A stretch of DNA of 9,302 nt, taken from assembly GCA_002403075.1 (NCBI GenBank), contig DHHB01000033.1, positions 42,614-51,915 of the forward strand, written 5' to 3'. Positions 1 through 5,736 of this stretch are shown here, piece by piece. The DNA comes from a bacterium UBP1_UBA4783. Lineage in GTDB: Bacteria > Krumholzibacteriota > Krumholzibacteriia > Krumholzibacteriales > Krumholzibacteriaceae. The number at the start of each line of letters is the position of its first letter. Position 1 is the stretch's first letter. A model generated the notes under the pieces. The model ran no database searches, was not told the origin of the DNA, and saw nothing but the letters and a program-made list of their open reading frames with translations. Made by a program: the position numbers and the translations under genes.

Positions 1-1
1 C

Positions 2-1003
2 GCGCCGCGCGCCCCGGCCGGAAAGATCGATTTCCACACGCGGCTCGCGCGCTGGTACGATGAGACGCTTCTTTTCGCGCATGTCGCGAATCCGATCCCG
101 GAGTGCGGCCCGGAGCGCGCCGGCCCTCCTCTCGCGGACGCCGCCGCCCGCGCGGTGGAGGCGCTCTTCTCGTATCATTGCGGCGCGGGAGCGCCGCTCG
201 CGATCGTCGCCGCGGGCTCTCTCGCCGTGCGGCGTCCGCGCTTTCGGAGCGACCTCGATCTCGTCGCGGTGACGGCGGATGAGGCGTCGGTGCCCGAAGC
301 GGCGGCCGCGGTGCGAGCGATCCTCGAGGGGGCGCGCGCGGCCGGCGTCGGCCCCGTGGACCTGCGGCTCCGCGGGGAGGGGGAAGGCGCGCCGCTCGTG
401 CGGACGCTCGCCTCCTACGAGACGTACTTCGAATCGCGCGCCGGCCTCTGGGAGATCCTCGCCTACTCGAAGTGCCGCTTCATCTGCGGGGACGTTGGCG
501 CTGGGCGCGCGTTCGAGGAGATGCTCGGCGGGGCGCTGCCGGATCTCTTCGCGCGCGGGGATTGGAAGGCGGAGCTCGGCCGCTCGCGCGAGAGGCTCGA
601 GTCCCTTTCGAAGAGCCCGTGGGATGTGAAGCACGCGCCCGGCGGGCTCTACGACATGGACTTCATGCTTTCGGCGGCCTGCCTCCGCCGCCTCCTCGAC
701 TCGCCGGGCGGGCCCGCTCCGGGCGGCGCCTTCGAGTATCTGCGGGCGGTCGGCCTCCTCGGCGGGGACGATCCCGCGATCCTCTCGCGCGCGTACCGGC
801 TCTTCTGGACGATCGAGCACGCCGCCGCGCTCCACGGCATCCCGTACCCCCCGCTCCCCGAGCGCGAGGAGTTCTTCGAGCGGTATCTCGGACGGCTTCT
901 CGGGGGGTCGCTTCCGGGCGCGGGTACGTTTCTCGAGCGGCTTCGATCGGCGCGCGAGGACGTAAGGAGCGCCTTCGCGAGGTTCCTCGAAGCGATCGGC
1001 TGA
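2..1003 (+). CDS. glnE: GlnE-family nucleotidyltransferase, C-terminal part (5' end outside window)
   Basis: The frame is open from base 2 to the TGA at 1001-1003 (333 residues), so the start lies left of the window; an internal GTG at 155 is not a convincing start because related-looking sequence continues upstream. The fragment resembles the second catalytic half of glutamine synthetase adenylyltransferase. It has a nucleotidyltransferase core with two metal-binding aspartates in RSDLDLVAV (codons at 251-259) and a third in VDLRLR (359-361). Next come LASYETYFESRAGLWE, a family hallmark, the loop KHAPGGLYDMDF (629-664), which corresponds to the family's K-x-G-x-GG-x-x-[DE]-[IM]-[DE]-F, and a helical tail. 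In the known family this half adenylylates glutamine synthetase, and glnA lies 3 kb away. The loop before the aspartates reads GSLAVRRPRFRSD rather than the usual GKLGGRE-type sequence, so substrate or activity may differ. Family membership is strong; the exact role is less certain, as half the protein is unseen. Confidence 0.8.
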   Translation, partial: APRAPAGKIDFHTRLARWYDETLLFAHVANPIPECGPERAGPPLADAAARAVEALFSYHCGAGAPLAIVAAGSLAVRRPRFRSDLDLVAVTADEASVPEAAAAVRAILEGARAAGVGPVDLRLRGEGEGAPLVRTLASYETYFESRAGLWEILAYSKCRFICGDVGAGRAFEEMLGGALPDLFARGDWKAELGRSRERLESLSKSPWDVKHAPGGLYDMDFMLSAACLRRLLDSPGGPAPGGAFEYLRAVGLLGGDDPAILSRAYRLFWTIEHAAALHGIPYPPLPEREEFFERYLGRLLGGSLPGAGTFLERLRSAREDVRSAFARFLEAIG

Positions 1004-1025
1004 TCGACGCCGGCCGCATCCTCCG

Positions 1026-1355
1026 TCAATCGACGATGAAGAGCTTCGCGCCGGCCTCGGTGCTCGACCGGTGGGGGACCGTGTCGTCGGCGACGTGATA
1101 CCCCATGCCGGGGCGGAGTCTCGCGACGCTCCCGTCCCGCTGCTCCGAGACGAGCTCCCCTTCGAGCACGAGGATGATATGGCCCTTGGAGCACCAGTGG
1201 TCGGCCTTGTATCCCGGCGAATACTCGACCATCCGCACCCGTATGTCGCCGGCCCGCACGGTCCGCCACACGGCGAACCCCGTCTCGCCCGGATGCCGCT
1301 CGGGGGGGACCGCGCTCCAGTCGATCGCGGAAAACGGAATGGCGCTCATCTTCAT
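1026..1355 (-). CDS. Small single-domain cupin protein (DHWC-type)
   Basis: A 109-residue protein with one cupin fold and no signal peptide or membrane segment, so probably cytoplasmic. The first cupin motif is visible as YSPGYKADHWCSKGH (residues 45-59) with candidate metal ligands H53, H59 and E65; the second follows as RPGMGYHVADDTVPHRS (81-97) with H87 and H95. The opening (MKMSAIPFSAIDWSAVPPE) and close (EAGAKLFIVD) match, from memory, the family listed in databases as 'DHCW motif cupin fold protein', although the residues here read D-H-W-C. No reaction is established for that family as far as I know. The ATG at 1355 is chosen because an AGGAG sits 7 bases upstream; a longer frame from 1421 would overlap glnD and begin with an arginine-rich run unlike a cupin. 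It lies 49 bases behind glnD on the same strand and is probably cotranscribed. Fold confident, function unknown. Confidence 0.85.
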   Translation of the reverse strand: MKMSAIPFSAIDWSAVPPERHPGETGFAVWRTVRAGDIRVRMVEYSPGYKADHWCSKGHIILVLEGELVSEQRDGSVARLRPGMGYHVADDTVPHRSSTEAGAKLFIVD

Positions 1356-1362
1356 CGCGTGT

Positions 1363-1367
1363 CTCCT
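1363..1367 (-). promoter_or_regulatory. Ribosome binding site of the cupin gene
   Basis: The minus strand reads AGGAG here, 7 bases before the ATG at 1355 and 13 before a second ATG at 1349. The spacing favours the first ATG and argues against the longer upstream frame. Confidence 0.7.
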
Positions 1368-1375
1368 CTTCTGCG

Positions 1376-1399
1376 CCCCGCGGCGCCCTCGCGGCGGGG
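1376..1399 (-). other. GC-rich inverted repeat between glnD and the cupin gene
   Basis: CCCCGC (1376-1381) can pair with GCGGGG (1394-1399) around a 12-base loop; an alternative 5-bp stem, CCGCG/CGCGG, lies inside it. It falls in the 49-base gap behind the glnD stop, where it could stabilise the upstream message or partly attenuate reading into the cupin gene. There is no T-run, so it is not a canonical terminator, and short GC hairpins arise easily by chance in DNA of this composition. Confidence 0.25.
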
Positions 1400-1404
1400 G
1401 ACGT

Positions 1405-4047
1405 TCAGCGCGGCGCGTCAAGCGCCGCGCGGAGCCGCTGGCGGACGCGCCGGATCGCCGATGCGGCCGTGAGCTTGCCGCCTCCCGCGCGCACGTAGAA
1501 GGAGTCGGCCGCCATCTCCCCTCTCGTCGTGATCTGCGCGCTCTGGATGTCGAGCCCCTCCTCGGAGAGGATGCGCGTCACGCGGTAGAGGAGCCCGGGG
1601 CGGTCTCGAGCCGAGAGGTCGATGATCGTGCTCTCGCGGGAGAGATCGTTCTCGAACTCGACCGCGGTCGGCACGGGCACCCCTTTCGCCGAGCGCCATT
1701 TCCACCGCTCGACGTGCGCGGCGAAGGCCTTCTCGAGATCGACCTCGCCGCCGAGGACCGCCGCGAAATCGCGATCGAGCTTCTCGGCGGCCTCGTTCGA
1801 GAGCGCGATCCGCCCGTCGATCCCGGCGCAGTGGAAGATGTCGATGACGACGCCGTCGTCGCGCGTGAAGGCGAGGGCGCCGAGGATCGTGAGATCGTTG
1901 ATCGTGATGACCCCGCAGAGCTGCGACAGGCGGTACGGCCGGTCGCGCGTGCAGACGGTGAGCTCGATCGAGCTGCGGAGGCGCGCGGCGTCGAGGATGA
2001 CGTTTTTCCCCCGCAGCCGCGACGCCATCGCGAGGTGCGAGCGCGCCTGCGACGGCGTGACGACCGTCGCGTACCGCTCGGGGAGCCCCGCGAGGTGGGC
2101 CGCCATCGCGTCGCGCTCGGCGGCGCTCTCGCACGAGTCCAGCATCTTGGCGCGCCGCCGTTCGAGGACGGCTCGGTAGGAGACCGCCGACTCGCTCCGG
2201 TCGGCGAGCATGCGGCTCGCCTTGAAGTAGAGATCCTCGAGGAGGCTCTCCTTCCAGCTCGTCCACACGGTCGGGCCGGTCGCCTTGAGATCGGCGTAGG
2301 TAAGAAGGTAGAGGAGCTTGAGGTTGCGGTGGCTCCGCACGCTTTTCACGAACTGCATCCCCGTGTCGCGGTCCTCCATGTCGCGGCGCTGGCTGAAATG
2401 CGAGAGGAGGAGGTGCTCCCGCACGAGAAAGGAGACGAGCGAGCGCGAGCGCTGCGCGATCGGGAACGATCGCAGGAGCTGCTCGGCCATGCGCGCCCCC
2501 GAGCGGGCGTGGCCGCGGGCGCTCGGCTTGCCGATGTCGTGGAGGAGCGCCGCGAGCGAGAGCTCGGTCTTCTCCGCGACCTCGTCGTATATCCGCGCGA
2601 GCAGCCCTCCCTCCCGCTCGGCGAGCTCGTCGAGGTTCGCGAGCGCCTGCAGGCTGTGCTCGTCGGCCGTGTACTGGTGGTAGAGATCGTACTTCTTGAG
2701 GCAGGTGAGCCGTTCGAACGGCGGGAAGAGGTGCCGCAGGGCGCCGAGCTCGTGCATGCTCCTGACGACGGGGGCTTTGCGCCCCGGCTCGTCGAGGAGC
2801 TCGACGAAGGAGGCGCGCATCCGGCGCGCCGCGGCGGGGGCGAGCTTCGGCGCGCGGAACGCGGCGCGCAGGCGCCGCTCCATCCGGGGCGAGAACCGCT
2901 TTCCCGTCCGAAGCTGCTCCTTGAACGCGAAGAGCGGGTCGTCGCGCATCCGCGCCCTTCCGAGACGCATGTCGAGCTGCCCGAGCCCCCTCGTGCCGAC
3001 GCGCCGGTAGAGCGATCCGTCGATGATGCGGAGGTTCCCCTCGCCGTGCGTCTCCTCGAGGATGCGATCGAGGACGGCGTAGATCGAGCGCGTCATCGAG
3101 TAGTAGTCGCGCATGAACCGCTCGACCGCGAGAAGACCGCGGCCGTCGGCGTAGCCGAGCCCGCGGGCGGCCTGCCGCTGCATGTCGAGCGTGAGGACGT
3201 TCCAGTTGGTCTGCATGAGAAAATGGAGCTCGTTGCGGGTCCGGAGCAGGAAATCGAACGCGCGTTCGATGTCCCCTATTTCATGGCGGTCGATCACGGC
3301 GAGCCGGTAGAGCCCCTCGAGCGTGCCGTCCCACGGGAGCGCCATCCCTACCCACCGGATCACCTGAAAATCCCTGAGCCCCCCGGGGCTCTCCTTGACG
3401 TTCGGCTCGATGAGGTGGAAGCTCGAGCCGTGCTTGCGCCAGCGCCGCCGCGTCTCCTCGAGCTTCGCCTCGAGGAGCGCGCCCCCCTCCCGCTCCCGCA
3501 CCTCGGAGCGGATCGCCGAAAGCTCGTCGCGAAGCCGCTCCTCCCCGCAGAGCCACCGCGAGTCGAGAACCGCCGTCTTGAGATCGCTGTCGCGCGCGAG
3601 CGCGGCGCGGAGCTCGGAGAGCGTCCGCACCGAATGCCCGAGCTCGAGCCCCGCGTCCCAGAGCATGCGGACGAGATACCCGGCGAACGCCGTGCCCGCC
3701 GGGCCCGGCTTCTTGTCCCAGAGAAAGAGAAGGTCGATGTCGCTGCGCGGCGAGAGCTCGCGCCGCCCGAAGCCGCCGAGGGCGACCACCGACGGAGCGC
3801 GGCGAAGGCGCGCGCCCATCCAGAGGCGGAGCGCCCCGTAGAGGTGGCAGACGATCGTCTCGACCGCCGTCGAGACCCCGCGCGCGGTCTCGAGCCCCGG
3901 CGCCCCGGCGCGGTGCCGGCTCTCGAGCTCGGCGAGATGCGAGCGGTAGACCTCGCGCACCTCGCCGGCGAAGGCGGTCATCCACGCGTCGCCCGCGGCG
4001 GAACGCGGGACGGGAAGCGCCGATGGCTTGAGCGACGGACGAGACAT
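1405..4047 (-). CDS. glnD: [Protein-PII] uridylyltransferase / uridylyl-removing enzyme
   Basis: An 880-residue protein, close to the 890 of E. coli GlnD, with all domains in order. The nucleotidyltransferase domain has LGGFGRRELSPRSDIDLLF (about 90-108), with metal aspartates D103 and D105. The loop VKESPGGLRD is at 217-226. The HD hydrolase domain has YHQYTADEHSL (456-466), LLHDIGK with the HD pair at 503-504, H514, REHLLLSH (543-550) and the TYADLKATGP region near 583-592. Two C-terminal ACT domains lie at about 693-765 and 806-876; they bind glutamine in known GlnD. Both catalytic centres keep their key residues, so transfer of UMP to PII and its removal are both expected. The ATG at 4047 places the active site as in E. 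coli; an in-frame extension to 4185 would overlap glnA and has no GlnD likeness. A weak GAGG stands 10 bases upstream. It follows glnA by 50 bases, probably in one operon. Confidence 0.97.
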   Translation of the reverse strand: MSRPSLKPSALPVPRSAAGDAWMTAFAGEVREVYRSHLAELESRHRAGAPGLETARGVSTAVETIVCHLYGALRLWMGARLRRAPSVVALGGFGRRELSPRSDIDLLFLWDKKPGPAGTAFAGYLVRMLWDAGLELGHSVRTLSELRAALARDSDLKTAVLDSRWLCGEERLRDELSAIRSEVREREGGALLEAKLEETRRRWRKHGSSFHLIEPNVKESPGGLRDFQVIRWVGMALPWDGTLEGLYRLAVIDRHEIGDIERAFDFLLRTRNELHFLMQTNWNVLTLDMQRQAARGLGYADGRGLLAVERFMRDYYSMTRSIYAVLDRILEETHGEGNLRIIDGSLYRRVGTRGLGQLDMRLGRARMRDDPLFAFKEQLRTGKRFSPRMERRLRAAFRAPKLAPAAARRMRASFVELLDEPGRKAPVVRSMHELGALRHLFPPFERLTCLKKYDLYHQYTADEHSLQALANLDELAEREGGLLARIYDEVAEKTELSLAALLHDIGKPSARGHARSGARMAEQLLRSFPIAQRSRSLVSFLVREHLLLSHFSQRRDMEDRDTGMQFVKSVRSHRNLKLLYLLTYADLKATGPTVWTSWKESLLEDLYFKASRMLADRSESAVSYRAVLERRRAKMLDSCESAAERDAMAAHLAGLPERYATVVTPSQARSHLAMASRLRGKNVILDAARLRSSIELTVCTRDRPYRLSQLCGVITINDLTILGALAFTRDDGVVIDIFHCAGIDGRIALSNEAAEKLDRDFAAVLGGEVDLEKAFAAHVERWKWRSAKGVPVPTAVEFENDLSRESTIIDLSARDRPGLLYRVTRILSEEGLDIQSAQITTRGEMAADSFYVRAGGGKLTAASAIRRVRQRLRAALDAPR

Positions 4048-4062
4048 AGTACTACCGCCTCG

Positions 4063-4094
4063 GCGGGCCGGCGCCGGGTTCCTCCGCGGCCCGC
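4063..4094 (-). other. Hairpin candidate in the glnA-glnD gap
   Basis: GCGGGCC (4063-4069) and GGCCCGC (4088-4094) form a 7-bp stem with an 18-base loop, and the 10-base palindrome CCGGCGCCGG (4068-4077) overlaps the stem. On the minus strand it lies between the glnA stop and the weak GAGG of glnD (4058-4061), filling most of the 50-base gap. It could lower glnD output relative to glnA by partial termination, RNA processing or masking of the binding site. This is inferred from position and pairing only. Confidence 0.3.
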
Positions 4095-4097
4095 GGC

Positions 4098-5516
4098 TCA
4101 GACGTCGAAGTAGATGCAGAACTCGTACGGGTGAGGCCGGCTCATGACCGGGGCGACCTCGTTCTCCCGCTTGTACGCGATCCACGTGCGCACGATGTCC
4201 TCGGTGAACACGTCGCCCGCGAGCAGGAACTCGTGATCACGCTCGAGCGCCGCGAGCGCGGCCGGGAGATCGGGCGGCGCCTTCTTCACGACCGCGAGCT
4301 CCTCCGGGGGCATGTCGTAGATGTTCTTGTCGAGCGGCTCTCCCGGATGGATGCGGTTCACGATGCCGTCGAGCCCCGCCATGAGGATCGCCGCGAAGGT
4401 GAAGTACGGATTTCCGGTCGAATCGGGACAGCGGAACTCGACGCGCTTCGCCTCGGGCCGATCCCCCGCGACGGGGATGCGGATGGCGGCGCTCCGGTTG
4501 CGCTGCGAGTACGCGATGTTGATCGGAGCCTCGAACCCCGGCACGAGCCGCTTGTACGAGATGGTCGACGGGTTCGTGACGCCGAGAAGCGCCTCGGCGT
4601 GCGCGACGAGCCCGCCGATGAAGTAGAGCGCCGTTTCGCTCAGCCCGCCGTACTCGGGTCCGCTGAATATGTTGCGGTCCCCCTTCCAGAGCGAGACGTG
4701 AACGTGCATGCCGGAGCCGTTGTCCCCGAAGAGCGGCTTCGGCATGAAGGTCGCCGTCCTGCCGAACGCGCGCGCCGTGTTCTTCACGACGTACTTGAAG
4801 AGAACGAGCGCGTCCCCCATCCTCACCGCCGTGTCGTACCGCAGGCCGATCTCTCCCTGCCCGCCGGTCGCGACCTCGTGATGGTGGACCTCGCAGGTGA
4901 GCCCGCACGCGACGAGGTTCTTCACCATCTCGCTCCGGAGGTCCTGCAGCGAGTCGGTCGGCGGCACGGGGAAGTATCCTTCCTTGAAGCGCGGCTTGTG
5001 GGCGAGGTTCGGGTGCTCCTCCGCGCCCGAGTTCCAGAACCCCTCGCGCGAATCGATCCGGTAGAAACCGCTGTGCTCGTCCTGCGCGAAGCGGACGTCG
5101 TCGAACACGAAGAACTCCGCCTCCGGTCCGAAGTAGGCGCGGTCCGCGATGCCGGTGGAGGCGAGATGCCGCTCCGCCTTGCGCGCGACGAAGCGCGGAT
5201 CGCGGCTGTACGGTTCGCGCGTGATCGGGTCGCGGATGTCGCCGATGAGGCTCAGCGTCGCGTGGCAGCAAAAGGGATCCATGAACGCGGTCTCGGGATC
5301 GGGGACGACGAGCATATCGCTCTCGTCGATGTTCTTCCATCCGCGGATGCTCGAGCCGTCGAAGGCGATGCCGCTCTCGAAGAGATCCTCCGTGAGTCTC
5401 GTTCCCGGAATCGTGAGGTGCTGCCACCTCCCCGTGAAATCGAGAAACTTGACGTCGACGAACTCGGCGCCTTTCGACCGTGCGAACTCGATGACTTCTC
5501 GGGGGGATGTGCTCAT
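4098..5516 (-). CDS. glnA: Glutamine synthetase, type I (adenylylatable)
   Basis: A 472-residue type I glutamine synthetase (E. coli about 469), which condenses ammonia with glutamate using ATP in a cytoplasmic dodecamer. Visible signatures are AFDGSSIRGW (51-60) with the active-site aspartate of the neighbouring subunit, FGPEAEFFVFDD (129-140) with metal glutamates E132 and E134, HHHEVATGGQGEIG (211-224) with E214 and E222, GSGMHVHVSLWKG (267-279) with H271, NRSAAIRIP (340-348) with R341 and R346, and FRCPD (361-365). Near the C-terminus KNIYDMPPEE (397-406) holds Y400, at the position of the tyrosine adenylylated in E. coli. This marks the adenylylated I-beta class and fits the GlnE-like gene and glnD nearby. 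An AAGGAG lies 6 bases before the ATG. It is the first gene of a likely glnA-glnD-cupin operon. Confidence 0.98.
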   Translation of the reverse strand: MSTSPREVIEFARSKGAEFVDVKFLDFTGRWQHLTIPGTRLTEDLFESGIAFDGSSIRGWKNIDESDMLVVPDPETAFMDPFCCHATLSLIGDIRDPITREPYSRDPRFVARKAERHLASTGIADRAYFGPEAEFFVFDDVRFAQDEHSGFYRIDSREGFWNSGAEEHPNLAHKPRFKEGYFPVPPTDSLQDLRSEMVKNLVACGLTCEVHHHEVATGGQGEIGLRYDTAVRMGDALVLFKYVVKNTARAFGRTATFMPKPLFGDNGSGMHVHVSLWKGDRNIFSGPEYGGLSETALYFIGGLVAHAEALLGVTNPSTISYKRLVPGFEAPINIAYSQRNRSAAIRIPVAGDRPEAKRVEFRCPDSTGNPYFTFAAILMAGLDGIVNRIHPGEPLDKNIYDMPPEELAVVKKAPPDLPAALAALERDHEFLLAGDVFTEDIVRTWIAYKRENEVAPVMSRPHPYEFCIYFDV

Positions 5517-5522
5517 GCGACT

Positions 5523-5528
5523 CTCCTT
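5523..5528 (-). promoter_or_regulatory. Strong ribosome binding site of glnA
   Basis: The minus strand reads AAGGAG, 6 bases from the ATG at 5516. It is the best Shine-Dalgarno match in the window, consistent with high expression of glutamine synthetase, and it fixes the glnA start. Confidence 0.8.
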
Positions 5529-5558
5529 GCGGGCGGGGGTGGATGCGCGGTCCGGAGG

Positions 5559-5573
5559 GCGATCGCGCTGCCA
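5559..5573 (-). promoter_or_regulatory. Possible sigma54 (-24/-12) promoter of glnA
   Basis: The minus strand reads TGGCAGCGCGATCGC, with the GG and GC dinucleotides exactly ten bases apart and the TGGCA half intact. The -12 half is weaker (TCGC instead of TTGC). A start about 12 bases further on would leave a leader of roughly 30 bases before glnA. In enteric bacteria glnA has such an NtrC-dependent promoter, but I see no clear NtrC site upstream, and this match could be chance. Confidence 0.3.
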
Positions 5574-5580
5574 AAGCTAC

Positions 5581-5609
5581 ATTTTCCAGAGAGCCCGCGG
5601 GAGCGTCAA
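5581..5609 (-). promoter_or_regulatory. Probable sigma70-type promoter of glnA
   Basis: On the minus strand a -35 of TTGACG (5609-5604; five of six consensus bases) is followed, after 17 bases, by a -10 of GAAAAT (5586-5581; four of six, including the conserved A2 and T6). Transcription would start near 5574, leaving a leader of about 57 bases before glnA. It is the main AT-rich patch in the 220-base gap between thiL and glnA. Confidence 0.55.
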
Positions 5610-5619
5610 CATAAATGTT
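5608..5619. promoter_or_regulatory. AT-rich palindrome over the glnA -35 (candidate operator)
   Basis: AACAT (5608-5612) and ATGTT (5615-5619) are perfect inverted arms around AA. The palindrome abuts and overlaps the -35 hexamer by two bases and stands out as AT-rich in very GC-rich DNA. Its place suits a dimeric regulator binding over the promoter. I do not recognise it as a known nitrogen-regulator site (NtrC, NtcA or GlnR type). Confidence 0.4.
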
Positions 5620-5687
5620 TGCCGAGGAGCGTTTGCGCGCGGGCGAGGCGACGGCGGGACGCCGGTCGATCCGCCCCTCGACTCGGC

Positions 5688-5715
5688 CGCGACGCCGCGG
5701 GCTCGCGGCGTCGCG
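5688..5715 (-). terminator. Strong GC hairpin behind thiL, probable transcript end
   Basis: A perfect 12-bp stem (5688-5699 with 5704-5715) closes a 4-base loop, starting 21 bases after the thiL stop and well before the glnA promoter. On the minus strand no T-run follows, so it is not a classical intrinsic terminator; it may be a T-less terminator, a Rho-linked element or a 3'-end stabiliser. Its position between the two minus-strand operons supports a boundary role. Confidence 0.5.
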
Positions 5716-5736
5716 CCGCCGCGGAGACCCGAGCCG

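Noticed and set aside
60..272. Short plus-strand frame with an Arg/Ser-rich product
   Set aside because: It overlaps the GlnE-like gene in another frame, has a basic low-complexity translation and no supporting signal.
993..1006. Small hairpin CGATC-GGCT-GATCG across the stop codon of the GlnE-like gene
   Set aside because: Only 5 bp, with no T-run behind it; too weak to call a terminator.
1105..4113. Plus-strand open frame of 1002 codons opposite glnD
   Set aside because: It lies antisense to a complete, motif-rich glnD. Its translation is an Arg/Glu/Pro/Ala-rich string without domain structure, as produced by GC-rich codon bias on the opposite strand.
4048..4185. N-terminal extension of glnD into glnA
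   Set aside because: Arg/Pro-rich and unlike GlnD; the ATG at 4047 gives a normal distance to the nucleotidyltransferase motif and avoids an 88-base overlap with glnA.
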